A stretch of DNA of 64,000 nt from Pirellulales bacterium. GTDB lineage: Bacteria; Planctomycetota; Planctomycetia; Pirellulales; JAEUIK01. Shown one piece after another: positions 26,750 through 36,149 of this stretch (within the stretch, counting starts at the first letter, position 1; each line of letters starts with the position of its first letter). Where the stretch lies: assembly GCA_019694455.1 (NCBI GenBank), contig JAIBBY010000020.1:18380-82379 (forward strand). Reading direction: 5' to 3'. The notes below the pieces were generated by a model. It saw nothing but the letters and a program-made list of their open reading frames with translations, did not search any database and was not told the DNA's origin. Made by a program: the position numbers and the translations under genes.

Positions 26750-27808
26750 ATGCAGCATTTACTCGATTATTCGCCCGCTGGCCTTCAATCTTGGCTCGCC
26801 GAGCGCCAATTTCCGCGCTTTCGGGCAGACCAGATTCGCCGCTGGCTCTTTCATCGACGCGCCGGCGACTTTGTCGAAATGACCGACCTTTCCAAGGCCG
26901 AGCGCGAGCGATTGGCCGCCGAAGCCTGCCTCTGGACCACTCAGATCGCCGCCCAGCGCCGCGCCACAGACGGCACCGAAAAGCTGCTGTTCGCCTTGCA
27001 TGATCGCCAACGCATCGAGTGCGTGCTGATACGCGACGACCCGCGCCGCACCATTTGCATCAGCACCCAGGTCGGCTGCGCCATGGGTTGCGTCTTCTGC
27101 GCCAGCGGCCTCGATGGCGTCGAACGCAACCTGTCGACCGGCGAAATCGTCGAGCAAATGCTCCGCCTCAATCGCCTCTTGCCGGCCGATGAACGACTCA
27201 GCCATATCGTGGTGATGGGCATGGGAGAGCCGCTGGCCAACCTCAAGAACCTGCTCCCTGCCCTCGAGCACGCCACCAGCGACGTCGGACTGGGCATCAG
27301 CGCGCGGCGGATCACCATTTCCACGGTTGGCCTGCCCGAGGGAATCCGCCGCCTCGCCGCCGAGGATTTGCCGTATCACCTGGCGATCTCGCTGCACGCG
27401 CCCAACGACGAACTGCGCAACCAACTGGTGCCGGTCAACCAGAACATCGGCATCGCGCCGATCATGGAGGCGGCCGAGGAGTATTTTGCCGCCACCGGCC
27501 GGCGACTGACCTTTGAGTATGTGCTGCTGTCCGAAATCAACGATCGCCCCGAGCACGCCCGTCAATTGGTCCGACTGCTGCGCGGCAAGACGGCCCTCTT
27601 GAACGTCATTCCCTATAACCCAGTGGCCGGACTGCCATACAAAACACCAACGTGCGCGGCCATGCGCGAGTTCCGGCATCTGTTGCTGGCGGGCAACATC
27701 AACGTCAAGTTCCGCCAACGCAAGGGAGATCGCATCGACGCCGCTTGTGGCCAGTTGCGCCGGGCCGAACCCGAGGTGGTCACGCTGGCGCCCCCCGCGG
27801 CGCCTTAA
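26750..27808 (+). CDS. rlmN: 23S rRNA (A2503)-C2 / tRNA (A37)-C2 methyltransferase RlmN
   Basis: Radical-SAM methyltransferase of 352 residues acting on A2503 of 23S rRNA and A37 of some tRNAs. The cluster cysteines are Cys110, Cys114 and Cys117 in CAMGCVFC, preceded by TICISTQVG. The mechanism also needs the C-terminal methyl-carrying cysteine, which is present as Cys333 in [24 protein letters not shown] and [12 protein letters not shown] are further family blocks. The stop codon TAA overlaps the stop of the convergent LOG-family gene within the palindromic TTAA. No operon partner. Confidence 0.95.
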   Translation: MQHLLDYSPAGLQSWLAERQFPRFRADQIRRWLFHRRAGDFVEMTDLSKAERERLAAEACLWTTQIAAQRRATDGTEKLLFALHDRQRIECVLIRDDPRRTICISTQVGCAMGCVFCASGLDGVERNLSTGEIVEQMLRLNRLLPADERLSHIVVMGMGEPLANLKNLLPALEHATSDVGLGISARRITISTVGLPEGIRRLAAEDLPYHLAISLHAPNDELRNQLVPVNQNIGIAPIMEAAEEYFAATGRRLTFEYVLLSEINDRPEHARQLVRLLRGKTALLNVIPYNPVAGLPYKTPTCAAMREFRHLLLAGNINVKFRQRKGDRIDAACGQLRRAEPEVVTLAPPAAP

Positions 27809-28935
27809 CCGCGGATCATCGACTTGCTGACCTGGCCGGCGTTGATCGCGTCGATCAGTTGTCGCAGTCGCCCCAGGTTGCGACGATTGAAGCGAAACAC
27901 CAAGCGCGGCAGCTCCGCCAGTTCTTTCTCGTCGCGCTCTTCTGGCAGCGCGCCGGTTTGCTTGAATGTCCCCTCGGTCACAATGTCGGCAAACGCCGTT
28001 TGTATCTCGGCCAGCAGCTTGTCGGACAATGGCGCCTTCAGCCGGAACACCAGCTTGTTGCGCACGTAGCGCATGCTGTGATACACGCGATAGAACCCGA
28101 TGATCTCGTCCACCGCGTCCGCGACGCTGTCGGTGATCTTGTAGAGCGACAAATCCTCGCGCGAGATCATGCCGTCGGCCAACAGGTAATCGAGCACGTA
28201 CTGGTTCCACGCCGTCCAAAAACTCCCTCCCGGCGCGTCGAGAAACACCACCGGCGCCATGTCGCGCTTGCCGGTTTGCAACAGCGTCAGCACCTCGATG
28301 CCTTCGTCCAATGTGCCAAAGCCGCCTGGCAGCAGGCACACCGCGTCGCACTCCTTCACGAACATCAGCTTGCGCGTGAAGAAATACTTCATATGCACCA
28401 GCTTCGAGTCGCCGGCGATCACCGGGTTGGCGCTCTGCTCGAAGGGGAGCATGATGTTCAGCCCCATCGAGTTCTCGCGCCCGGCGCCGCGATGCCCCGC
28501 CTCCATGATGCCGCTGGCGGCGCCCGTCAGCACCAGCCATTTCTTGTCCGCCATCGCTCGGCCAAACGCCTCGGCCTGCGCGTAGGTGGGATGATCGGGC
28601 CGGGTACGGGCCGATCCAAACACCGTCACCTTGCGCCGCGTGCGGTACGGCGTAAACACCTTGAAGGCGTAGCGCAGCTCGCGTATCGCCCGGCTGAGCA
28701 GCTTCAAGTCGCCTCGGCTGGTGTGGTCGCTCGCCAGCTTGTCTGCCGAAAGCTTGATCTCGTCGATCAAGTCGCTGATGCGCCGCGCGTCGACCGGCGC
28801 GTCGGCATGGCCATTGGTCGCCGACTCATTGGCCGAACTCGGCGCCGCGATATCGGGCGGCGCGCTGGGCTGTGAAGTCTTTTTGTCCTTCGGCAATTCC
28901 TTGCCGCCAGTCGAGTCGCCGCCAGATTCGGTCAC
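27805..28935 (-). CDS. LOG-family protein (nucleotide monophosphate nucleosidase / TIGR00730 type)
   Basis: Predicted to cleave the ribose-base bond of nucleoside monophosphates, like cytokinin-activating LOG enzymes or PpnN. Signatures are [27 protein letters not shown] and the defining PGGFGTLDE. At 376 residues it is the long form with flanking domains: a disordered N-terminal 50 residues and a C-terminal extension after residue 280. GTG chosen as start because the 28 residues encoded upstream are not family-like and GGAAAG precedes it. It converges with rlmN. The cellular substrate is unknown. Confidence 0.9.
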   Translation of the reverse strand: MTESGGDSTGGKELPKDKKTSQPSAPPDIAAPSSANESATNGHADAPVDARRISDLIDEIKLSADKLASDHTSRGDLKLLSRAIRELRYAFKVFTPYRTRRKVTVFGSARTRPDHPTYAQAEAFGRAMADKKWLVLTGAASGIMEAGHRGAGRENSMGLNIMLPFEQSANPVIAGDSKLVHMKYFFTRKLMFVKECDAVCLLPGGFGTLDEGIEVLTLLQTGKRDMAPVVFLDAPGGSFWTAWNQYVLDYLLADGMISREDLSLYKITDSVADAVDEIIGFYRVYHSMRYVRNKLVFRLKAPLSDKLLAEIQTAFADIVTEGTFKQTGALPEERDEKELAELPRLVFRFNRRNLGRLRQLIDAINAGQVSKSMIRG

Positions 28936-29081
28936 GCAATTCTTTCCGCGTGAAGCGTAGGGCGGCTCGTCTGGGCGCCTCGCGAAGCAGCCGCCCACGC
29001 AGGGGGCGAGGCCATGCACATTCCGCTGCCATTATACCCTGCCCGCTCGCGGCGCGCCCGGCGGCGGCAAAAGCGAGCGAC

Positions 29082-30146
29082 TCACGCCTGGCGCTGGCCA
29101 ACGACCGTGGCGATTTGTTCCCGGGTCACCGGTCGAATCACCCCCGCCTCGCAGATGATCGCCGCGATCAGTCGCGCCGGAGTGACATCGAACGCCGGGT
29201 TGTACACCTTCACGCCGGGGGGCGCCGTCTCGCGCCCAAAACCGTGCGTGATCTCGCGCGGGTCGCGTTCTTCGATCGGGATCTGTTCGCCGCTGTCGAG
29301 CGTCAAATCGAAGGTGCTCACCGGCGCCGCCACATAGAACGGAATCCCATGCGCCTCGGCCAGCACCGCCACCGAGTAAGTGCCGATCTTGTTGGCGGTG
29401 TCTCCGTTGGCGGCAATGCGGTCGGCGCCGGTCACCACCGCCTGCACGCGCCCCTCGCGCATCACCTGCGCCGCCATCGAATCGCAGATTAGCGTCACGT
29501 CAATGCCGCGCTGCTGCAGTTCCCAGGCCGTGAGCCGCGCGCCCTGCAAGAGCGGCCGCGTCTCGTCGGCGAACACTCGCAACCGTTTCCCTTGTTCCTC
29601 GGCCGCGAACATCACCGCCAGCGCCGTGCCGTAGTCGGCCGTCGCCAGTCCACCGGCGTTGCAGTGCGTGAGCACCCCTTGGCCGTCGCGCAATAGCTCG
29701 GCGCCGATGCGCCCGATCTCGCGGCAGATGCGCTGGTCGTCTGCATGGATGGCGCGCGCCTCGGCCAGCAGTCGCGCGCGGACCTGCGCCGCCGGTTTGC
29801 CTTGCATCGACCTGCCCACCGCGCGCATGCGGTCGAGCGCCCAAAACAGGTTCACGGCGGTCGGCCGGCTGGTGGCCAGGTAATCGCAGGCCGTGTCGAG
29901 CCGCGCCGACACGTCGCTGTCGCTTGCTCCACGCAGCGCCACGCACACCCCATACGCCGCCGCAATGCCGATCGCCGGCGCGCCGCGCACGCGCAGCGAC
30001 TTGATCGCCTCCCACACCGTGGGCGCGTCGTGGCACTCGATCTCGCGCAGTTCCGTCGGCAGCAGCGTCTGGTCGATCAGTGTCAGGCAGCCGTCGCTGT
30101 CTCCCACCCAGCGCAGCGTCGGCAAATCGGCGGCGGTTGTCTTCAC
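29082..30146 (-). CDS. mtnA: S-methyl-5-thioribose-1-phosphate isomerase MtnA
   Basis: Isomerises methylthioribose-1-phosphate to the ribulose form in the methionine salvage pathway. The 354-residue protein has the family blocks SLRVRGAPAIGIAAAYG, the catalytic-cysteine segment THCNAGGLATADYGTAL and the catalytic-aspartate segment TGADRIAANGDTANKIGTY. FDLTLDSGEQIPIEER is also typical. Related eIF2B-like and ribose-1,5-bisphosphate isomerases lack this combination. It starts just 1 bp after the ald stop codon, so the two are one operon, although a metabolic link is not obvious. Other salvage genes are not nearby. Confidence 0.95.
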   Translation of the reverse strand: MKTTAADLPTLRWVGDSDGCLTLIDQTLLPTELREIECHDAPTVWEAIKSLRVRGAPAIGIAAAYGVCVALRGASDSDVSARLDTACDYLATSRPTAVNLFWALDRMRAVGRSMQGKPAAQVRARLLAEARAIHADDQRICREIGRIGAELLRDGQGVLTHCNAGGLATADYGTALAVMFAAEEQGKRLRVFADETRPLLQGARLTAWELQQRGIDVTLICDSMAAQVMREGRVQAVVTGADRIAANGDTANKIGTYSVAVLAEAHGIPFYVAAPVSTFDLTLDSGEQIPIEERDPREITHGFGRETAPPGVKVYNPAFDVTPARLIAAIICEAGVIRPVTREQIATVVGQRQA

Positions 30147-30147
30147 T

Positions 30148-31257
30148 TCACACCAAGAATCGCGGGTGATACGGCAACCCGAACGTGTCGGCCACCGCCC
30201 GATTGGTTATTTGCCCTTCGTACAGATTCACCGCCCGCGCGATGGCCCGCGAGCCGGTGGCCGCCGCCTCGATGCCGCTGCGCGCGATCTGCAGCACATA
30301 CGGCAGCGTCACATTGCACAGCGCATAGGTGCTGGTGCGCCCCACCGCCCCCGGCATGTTGGTCACGCAGTAGTGCAGCACGCCATCGACCATGAATGTT
30401 GGCTCGCTGTGCGTCGTGGGGCGACTGGTGGCCACGCAGCCTCCCTGGTCGATCGCCACGTCGATGATCACCGCCCCCGGCTTCATCGTTTTCAGATCAT
30501 CGGCGTCGATTAGTCGCGGCGCCTTCGCCCCTGGGATGAGCACCGCCCCAATCACCAGATCGGCGCGGGCAATCTGCTCGCGAATCGTATGTCGGTCGCT
30601 GTACAAGCAATCGACGTTCGCCGGCATGATGTCATCGAGGTAGCGCAGCCGGTCCATGTTGATGTCCAATAGGCCGATATTGGCGCCAAAGCCGGCCGCT
30701 ACCTTCGCCGCGTTCGCCCCCACCACACCGCCGCCGAGCACGGTGATATTGGCCGGGGCCACGCCGGGCACGCCCCCCAGCAATATTCCGCGCCCCATCT
30801 GCGGGCGTTCCAAATATTTGGCGCCCTCTTGAATGCTCATCCGCCCCGCCACTTCGCTCATCGGCGTCAATAGCGGCAAGCGGCCTTGATCGTCGGCCAA
30901 CGTTTCGTAGGCCACCGCCACGGCGCCACTGGTCAGCACCGCCTCGGTCAACGTGCGGTCGGCCGCGAAATGAAAGTAAGTGAACACAACCTGCCCGCGC
31001 CGCAGCAGGGGCCATTCGGCGGCCAGCGGTTCCTTGACCTTTACGATCATCTCGGCCCGCGCGAAGACCTCGGTGGCCTGTTCGATGAGCTCGGCCCCTT
31101 GCGCGGCGTACTGATCGTCGGCGATGCCCGAGCCAAGCCCCGCCCCCACCTCGACCAGCACCCGATGGCCAGCCCGCGTCAACTCCTCGACGCCGACCGG
31201 CAGCATGGCCACTCGATACTCGTCGCGCTTGATCTCTTTCGGTACGCCGATGATCAC
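30148..31257 (-). CDS. ald: Alanine dehydrogenase
   Basis: NAD-dependent interconversion of alanine and pyruvate plus ammonia. The 369-residue product begins VIIGVPKEIKRDEYRVAMLP, the standard N-terminus with the pyruvate-binding Arg and the active Lys region (MIVKVKEP). The NAD fold is ITVLGGGVVGANAAKVAAGFGA, and DVAIDQGGCVATSRPTTHSEP is diagnostic of Ald over transhydrogenase alpha subunits. GTG is preferred because it gives the family length; an ATG 18 bp upstream would overlap the preceding membrane-protein gene by 11 bp and is a possible alternative. GGGGAG precedes the GTG. Confidence 0.94.
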   Translation of the reverse strand: MIIGVPKEIKRDEYRVAMLPVGVEELTRAGHRVLVEVGAGLGSGIADDQYAAQGAELIEQATEVFARAEMIVKVKEPLAAEWPLLRRGQVVFTYFHFAADRTLTEAVLTSGAVAVAYETLADDQGRLPLLTPMSEVAGRMSIQEGAKYLERPQMGRGILLGGVPGVAPANITVLGGGVVGANAAKVAAGFGANIGLLDINMDRLRYLDDIMPANVDCLYSDRHTIREQIARADLVIGAVLIPGAKAPRLIDADDLKTMKPGAVIIDVAIDQGGCVATSRPTTHSEPTFMVDGVLHYCVTNMPGAVGRTSTYALCNVTLPYVLQIARSGIEAAATGSRAIARAVNLYEGQITNRAVADTFGLPYHPRFLV

Positions 31258-31264
31258 GCGGCGG

Positions 31265-32695
31265 TCACTCCCCATTTTTCTCGGCGCTGGCGGCCGCGTT
31301 TTCACGCGCCACATGATCTTGCGCCACTGGGTCAGCCTCGTCGGCGCCGTTTGCTTCGTCTTCGGCCACCGCCGCCACGCCGACCGAATCGCGCCGCAAT
31401 TGCGGCAATCCGTAGTGCGCTTGTTCCCCTTCCAGCTTCACGTCGTCCAACTCGGCGGCGTCGACTTCTTTACGCAACAGCAGATAGATGGCGGTCGACG
31501 CGCTCCAAAAGTACGACACGCCAAAACCCAATGCCAGATATTGCACGCAGGCGACCCAGAAGCCAAGCACCGCCACGCCGGCGCGCCCCACGCCGCTAAA
31601 CGTGGGCGCCTCCGCAGTGGCGTCGACCATCGGTGTCGGGCCAAACCACGCCAGCGGCGCAGTCACGCTCGGTAGCTCGCTGACCACTTGCGCCATACGC
31701 GCGCCACCGGTCGACCAGCTTGCCCCCCACAAGCTGAGCAGCACGACGCCGCTGGTGAACAGCGTCACCACGGCCGAGGCCAACAGCCCCAAGATGCAAA
31801 CCACCACCACGTAGCCCAGATAATGTAGCGGGCGCTGATACACATAGGCGTACGTGCGCGACAGCGCGTCAAAGCTGTCGGTCCCCTCCACGCTGATCGT
31901 CGACCACATGAGCGGCCAGCCAAACGCCAAGCCGACCAGAAAGACCATCATCACCAGTCCCGCCACCAGACAAAGTGGCCACGCCAGCGACAGCGCCAAG
32001 ATGCCCGCGTCGAAACGCATCAACCAGCCGACCGCCACGATTGGCAGGGACAACAGCGCCACGCCCACCAGCGGAAACAGCGGCGCCCAAAAATAGGCGC
32101 CGTACTTCTTTAGCGTGTGGCGATGCGCCGCGCCCAGCGCCACACGCTCTTCGCGCGCCAATCGCACCGCCGCGATGTGGGTGATGATCCCGCCGCAATA
32201 GCTCCACACCGCCACCGTCCATAAGCCGCAAAGCAAGGCGTAGGTAAAGCCCACCACGTTCAATTGCGGATCGAAGATCGACCGCAGCGGCCGGCTGAGC
32301 ATCGACCACGAACCGAGAAACTCCAGCGGCAACCAGCGTCCCCCGGGCATGTAACTCGTCCCGGCCACTTCCACTCCGCCAGGGATTCGCGCCTGCACCG
32401 AAGCCGTCTCGGGCGCCGAGGCGCGCAGGCTCCAATCGCCAGAGCCCAGTCGCTGTTGCAACTGGGTCATTGCCGGATCGTCGCCACCGTCAAAGACATT
32501 GCCCAGCGCCCACCAGCCGACGACCGTGAGCCACAGGCCTAGCGCGCCGACAACCAATAGTCGCGGATCGAGCGCCACCCGCGGCGCGCGCAACAACAGC
32601 AGTGCCGGGAACCGCTCGCGCCAGTCGGGCTGCGAGGCCCACTCGACATCGGGGCCAGGATAAGAATTGGTCTCGGGCGTCTCAGCGCTGGTCAT
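31265..32695 (-). CDS. Polytopic membrane protein of unknown function
   Basis: A 476-residue protein with about seven hydrophobic segments: near residues 45-65, 148-178, 205-230, 233-262, 293-325 and 378-408, some long enough for two passes. An N-terminal cytoplasmic Pro-rich part and an acidic Ala-rich C-terminal tail flank them. The hydrophilic loop around residues 70-120 carries a WSLRASAPETASVQARIPGG stretch. No transporter or enzyme signature was recognised; similar proteins are probably conserved in planctomycetes. A GGGAGGA ribosome-binding site and a leader hairpin precede the ATG. Its stop lies just before ald. Confidence 0.85.
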   Translation of the reverse strand: MTSAETPETNSYPGPDVEWASQPDWRERFPALLLLRAPRVALDPRLLVVGALGLWLTVVGWWALGNVFDGGDDPAMTQLQQRLGSGDWSLRASAPETASVQARIPGGVEVAGTSYMPGGRWLPLEFLGSWSMLSRPLRSIFDPQLNVVGFTYALLCGLWTVAVWSYCGGIITHIAAVRLAREERVALGAAHRHTLKKYGAYFWAPLFPLVGVALLSLPIVAVGWLMRFDAGILALSLAWPLCLVAGLVMMVFLVGLAFGWPLMWSTISVEGTDSFDALSRTYAYVYQRPLHYLGYVVVVCILGLLASAVVTLFTSGVVLLSLWGASWSTGGARMAQVVSELPSVTAPLAWFGPTPMVDATAEAPTFSGVGRAGVAVLGFWVACVQYLALGFGVSYFWSASTAIYLLLRKEVDAAELDDVKLEGEQAHYGLPQLRRDSVGVAAVAEDEANGADEADPVAQDHVARENAAASAEKNGE

Positions 32696-32711
32696 GGCTA
32701 AATCCTCCCAA

Positions 32712-32730
32712 TCTCGTTGAGCGAACGAGA
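32712..32730 (-). promoter_or_regulatory. Leader hairpin before the membrane-protein gene
   Basis: A perfect 7-bp inverted repeat, TCTCGTT/AACGAGA with a 5-nt loop, ends 9 bases upstream of the GGGAGGA ribosome-binding site on the minus strand. It lacks a U-tract, so it is not an ordinary terminator. It may protect or regulate the 5' end of the message. Confidence 0.45.
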
Positions 32731-32786
32731 CTTACGCGCAGAGATTATAGGTCAGCCAGACAGGGGAGCAAGGCGAGTTCCATGTC

Positions 32787-34085
32787 TCACGGCTCGTCAG
32801 CTTGCGGATCCCCAGCATTGTCGGCAATGCGCACATTGCCGCTACTGGCGTTGGTGACTCGTTCGGGGCCGGCGAACACGTTTCCGGTAATCACGGCGCG
32901 GCGCACCGCTTTGCCGAGCGATACCTGAGCGGCGTTTTGCTGCCGGAACTCGCATCCCCGCACCAGCACAGTTCCGCTTTGAACATCGAGCGCCGCGCGA
33001 CCATCGCCTGGCCGATCCCATTCCACGAAGGTGCAATCGCCGAAGCCCACCGTGCCTTTGCCGGCGATTCGGGCAATTTGATCGCATTTGCCCCAGAACG
33101 CGCTGTTCACAAACCGCACCGTGCCGCGGTTGGTATCCTCGACTTCCACCATGGTCGGATCGGCGCCGTGAAAAGCCACGAACTCGCCGTTGGTAATCAG
33201 CAGCCCGAACGGCGCGCAGTTTTCAACGAGCACCGCTCGCAAACAATCGTCGGCGCCGATCCCCAAAAAATTGCCGTTGCAAACCCCCGATTTGCTTTGC
33301 GCGAACTTGTACCCCACCTTGTAGCCGAAGCAGAACGTGTTGAGCACATACTGCCAGTCGGTGCGAGCAAAGACAAACGCCTCGCCGTTAGCCATTTGCC
33401 ACTCGCGCATCTTGGGGTGCATGCTCCACCAGGGGTTGAAGTGGACGTTTTCAATGCGGCCGACGTCGTAGATTGCGTCGACCAACACGCCCCGGCGCAG
33501 TGGTTGGCCCGAAACGTTGCGAATCAAATGCCGTTCGTTCTGAGTGGCGTCGATGCCGTTGTAAGGATTGAGTAGTTCGACGTCGAGCAGCGCGGGGTTC
33601 TTGCCCCGCATCGCCACGGCCCAGGGATAGGGCCGCGGCGCTTCGTCCCGCTTTTGATCGGGGTAGTAGAGCACCAACCCCTTGAGCGTGCTGTTGGTGT
33701 TGAGCGTAATGAACGGCGGTCCGTTTTCGCTGCCGGCGTCCGCCGTGACCAACAGCGTCGTGCCGTCGTCGGTCGGCTTGGGCAAGCCCTCGTCGCGGAT
33801 GCCATTGTGCGCAGGAACCGATTCCCACACGCCACGCAGCGTCACGCCGCTGGGCACATTCAGTGAACCCCGGCACAAGTACACGCCACGGTTGAGAAGG
33901 ACCACGCCGCCGCGCGCCCGGCCGGCCGCATCGAGCGCCTTTTGAATGGACTTGGTGACGTCGGTGATCCCATCGCCGACGGCGCCGAATTGCGCAGCAT
34001 CGTAAATGTCGGGCCGCGATTGCGCCTGGCAATTCGAGCCGCACCACACAGCAAGAAAAAAACAAACCGTCCAAGATTTCGGCAT
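32787..34085 (-). CDS. Exported pectate-lyase-superfamily (right-handed beta-helix) protein
   Basis: A 432-residue protein with a signal peptide (SWTVCFFLAVWCGSNCQAQ) and the N-terminal motif YDAAQFGAVGDGITDVTKSIQKAL, which marks the pectate-lyase-3/GH28-like fold. The rest is a series of short strands with stacked Asn, Gly and Cys residues, ending in repeats such as RGCEFRQQNAAQVSLG, fitting a right-handed beta-helix. Probable polysaccharide lyase or hydrolase, or a surface-binding protein; catalytic residues cannot be assigned. Start taken at the ATG directly before the signal peptide. Confidence 0.87.
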   Translation of the reverse strand: MPKSWTVCFFLAVWCGSNCQAQSRPDIYDAAQFGAVGDGITDVTKSIQKALDAAGRARGGVVLLNRGVYLCRGSLNVPSGVTLRGVWESVPAHNGIRDEGLPKPTDDGTTLLVTADAGSENGPPFITLNTNSTLKGLVLYYPDQKRDEAPRPYPWAVAMRGKNPALLDVELLNPYNGIDATQNERHLIRNVSGQPLRRGVLVDAIYDVGRIENVHFNPWWSMHPKMREWQMANGEAFVFARTDWQYVLNTFCFGYKVGYKFAQSKSGVCNGNFLGIGADDCLRAVLVENCAPFGLLITNGEFVAFHGADPTMVEVEDTNRGTVRFVNSAFWGKCDQIARIAGKGTVGFGDCTFVEWDRPGDGRAALDVQSGTVLVRGCEFRQQNAAQVSLGKAVRRAVITGNVFAGPERVTNASSGNVRIADNAGDPQADEP

Positions 34086-34279
34086 TTGTAGAGAACCCGT
34101 CGAGAGAGAATGTGCCGGGTCATGGTGCGCACTAACCAGTTGCCGTTGAATGCCATTTGGGGACAAGGGCTTGCGCTGAGCGCCGCTTGCGCGGTTTAGC
34201 CGGCGCATGCGCCCGATGATAATTTCATTTCAGCACGTAAGTCGCGGCGGAAATTAGCGTCCGCATCCAACCTCGTGTT

Positions 34280-34468
34280 TCAATCCTCATTTGGCGGCGT
34301 GTCTGAGGATTCTTCTTCCTCCTCCTCCAAGCGGTAGACCGGCAGGCTATAGTTCTCACCCAGCCAGCGCCCCAGGTCGACCTGTCGGCAGCGCTCGCTG
34401 CAAAACGGCACCGTCGCCAATTTGGGGTCGATGGGCTTCTTGCAAGTCGGGCAGCGAATGATCGACAT
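34280..34468 (-). CDS. yacG: DNA gyrase inhibitor / zinc-binding protein YacG
   Basis: A 62-residue zinc-ribbon protein. The four zinc ligands are Cys6, Cys9, Cys23 and Cys27 in CPTC and CSERCRQ, followed by the invariant VDLGRWLGENYSLP. In E. coli YacG binds GyrB and inhibits gyrase. The tail is very acidic (EEEEEE). It lies in the same direction as the MotA/TolQ-like gene upstream, with a gap of about 120 bp. Confidence 0.93.
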   Translation of the reverse strand: MSIIRCPTCKKPIDPKLATVPFCSERCRQVDLGRWLGENYSLPVYRLEEEEEESSDTPPNED

Positions 34469-34587
34469 GACCGGGCCGGTACGAGGGAGTCGGCGCGCGA
34501 GAAAAGGCTTGCGCTGCCTTATTATGTACCGCGTCGATCGCGCGGCCTCAACCAGCTTGGCCAGCGCCAGTGGGCCAGATTCACGCG

Positions 34588-35850
34588 CTATGCCGCTTTG
34601 TCCTTGGTGTGCGAGCGGGCGGTGAGCAGATGAATCGCAGCCGTTAGCCCATGCACCGCCTCGTCGATTTGCTGCGTCTCGCGCAGCAGTCGCAGGTTGT
34701 CGGAGAGCCGCGTCTGTAGTTCGACCAGCTTTCCTTCTCCGCGCATCACGCCAGTGAGCGCCTCGGCCAGTTGACCAAAATCTTGCTTGATGGCGTGCAG
34801 TTGATCCACCGTGCTCTTGAGTTGCACTCGATGATCAGTCCGGTTCGCCTCCACGGTCTCCAGGATGCGACGAAATCGCTTCTCGCGCTCCGCGTCCCCG
34901 GCGTCCAGTTTCTGGCTCACCCGGTCGAGGCTTCCTTCCCACAACTGCACCTGCATCTGGGTGCGGTCGTCCATCTTCTGATGGATCGACTCCAGCGCCT
35001 GCGACCAGATCGTCAACTGTCGAGCGATCGCCGTGTCGATGGCGCTGATCGAAGCCCTGCTGGTCGCCTCCAGCGCCCCCAGGAACGGGGCTATGTTCGC
35101 GTCCGCCGCCTCGAAGCGGTTCAAAAGCTCTCGCTCCACGCGGCGGTCGATCTGTCGCAAAATTCCTTTTTCAGTCCGCTCTCCCAAGAAGAGGGCGAAC
35201 ATCATCGTCACGGCCGCCGTCAGCGCTGCCGTCGTGGTGTTGAAGCCGGTGCCGATGCCTCCCACCACTTCCGGCAGTCGATCGGCGATCTGTCCCGCCG
35301 ACATACCACCCAGCGCGGTGCCGAAGTGCACCACCGTGCCCAAGAAGCCCAAGACCGGCGTGACCCAGGCCACAAATCGCACCAGTCCAAAGTTGGTGAA
35401 GGTGCGCTCGTCGTCCTCGTCCGCCAACGAGCGCAAATAGTCGGCAAACTCATCGGCCGAGCCTTTCTCCTCCACATGTGTCAGCGCGGCCAACAAACGC
35501 TGGCCCATCCGCGAGTCGCGCAGCCAGCGCGGCATCTCGCCAATCTGGGCCTTCAGCGCCGTGGCCTCGCTTGCCGCCACGCGGCCTGTGCGATGCGGCA
35601 ACCACTCGTGCTTGAGCGCCATGATCTCGCGCGGATACGACGCCAGACGGAACACAATGTCGGTAATGCCCCAGATAAAGAACGACACGATCACGTACTC
35701 CACCGTGTGTTCGGTGGTGTAGCGCGCCAGCAGCGTCCCGCGCATCCGTTCTTGATGGATAAACCAATAGAACGCCAACGTCAGCGCGGCCGCGGTCGCG
35801 AACGGAAAGTCGATCCCTTTGAACAAACCGGTACGTCGACTGCCAGACAT
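34588..35850 (-). CDS. MotA/TolQ/ExbB-family proton-channel protein with long coiled-coil tail
   Basis: A 420-residue inner-membrane protein. Hydrophobic segments lie near residues 14-30 and 52-70; the family core LVRFVAWVTPVLGFLGTVVHFGTALGGM and the second core helix GGIGTGFNTTTAALTAAVTMMFAL follow at about 160-240. After residue 250 there is a long heptad-rich region (about 170 residues) predicted to be coiled coil. MotA/TolQ/ExbB proteins form pentameric proton channels with a MotB/TolR/ExbD partner; none is encoded next to it. ATG chosen because of GGAG upstream and the signal-like first helix. The role is unknown. Confidence 0.88.
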   Translation of the reverse strand: MSGSRRTGLFKGIDFPFATAAALTLAFYWFIHQERMRGTLLARYTTEHTVEYVIVSFFIWGITDIVFRLASYPREIMALKHEWLPHRTGRVAASEATALKAQIGEMPRWLRDSRMGQRLLAALTHVEEKGSADEFADYLRSLADEDDERTFTNFGLVRFVAWVTPVLGFLGTVVHFGTALGGMSAGQIADRLPEVVGGIGTGFNTTTAALTAAVTMMFALFLGERTEKGILRQIDRRVERELLNRFEAADANIAPFLGALEATSRASISAIDTAIARQLTIWSQALESIHQKMDDRTQMQVQLWEGSLDRVSQKLDAGDAEREKRFRRILETVEANRTDHRVQLKSTVDQLHAIKQDFGQLAEALTGVMRGEGKLVELQTRLSDNLRLLRETQQIDEAVHGLTAAIHLLTARSHTKDKAA

Positions 35851-36032
35851 GGAATCTCCACGCGACAAGGCGCCGGCCGCCGCCAGCGATAACAATTTGA
35901 GGGCCGCGGATAAGAAGGAGAATTCGCGTTTTGGTCAAGATCAGCAGTCGATTGGCGCCGTCAATTTCCAACTGCGCGGTGGCTTGGGTTGTTGCCGTAA
36001 GTAGCCGCTGCTCAATCGTTTGCGGCCTTGAT

Positions 36033-36061
36033 GCCCGGCGCCTCCCCGAATGTCGCCGGGC
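36033..36061. other. 8-bp-stem hairpin upstream of the acylase gene
   Basis: Perfect inverted repeat GCCCGGCG/CGCCGGGC with a 13-nt loop, within the 299-bp gap between two divergent genes. No U-tract follows on either strand. It would fold in the leader of the acylase mRNA if transcription starts upstream of it. Nothing else is evident in this gap apart from an unconvincing 51-codon frame. Confidence 0.4.
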
Positions 36062-36149
36062 AATGAACCGCCTCCTATTTGCTGGCAGTGGGGCAGCGAG
36101 GCAGTTATTTTCTTTGCGGCGAACCTCGGTCTCTCGAAAGGTGCTTCCC

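Noticed and set aside
26759..28540. A 593-codon open frame on the minus strand opposite rlmN and into the LOG gene
   Set aside because: It is the antisense shadow of two well-supported genes (rlmN and, in another frame, LOG), Arg/Gln/Gly-rich, without any recognisable domain.
34588..35850. Zorya anti-phage system (ZorA)
   Set aside because: Only the channel-like protein is present; neither ZorB nor the effector genes are adjacent. Neighbours are yacG and an acylase.
35849..36004. 51-residue frame between the MotA-like and acylase genes
   Set aside because: No homology or good start; overlaps the MotA-like start codon. The AAGGAG at 35915-35920 could relate to a TTG at 35931 but that would place a non-signal extension before the acylase signal peptide.
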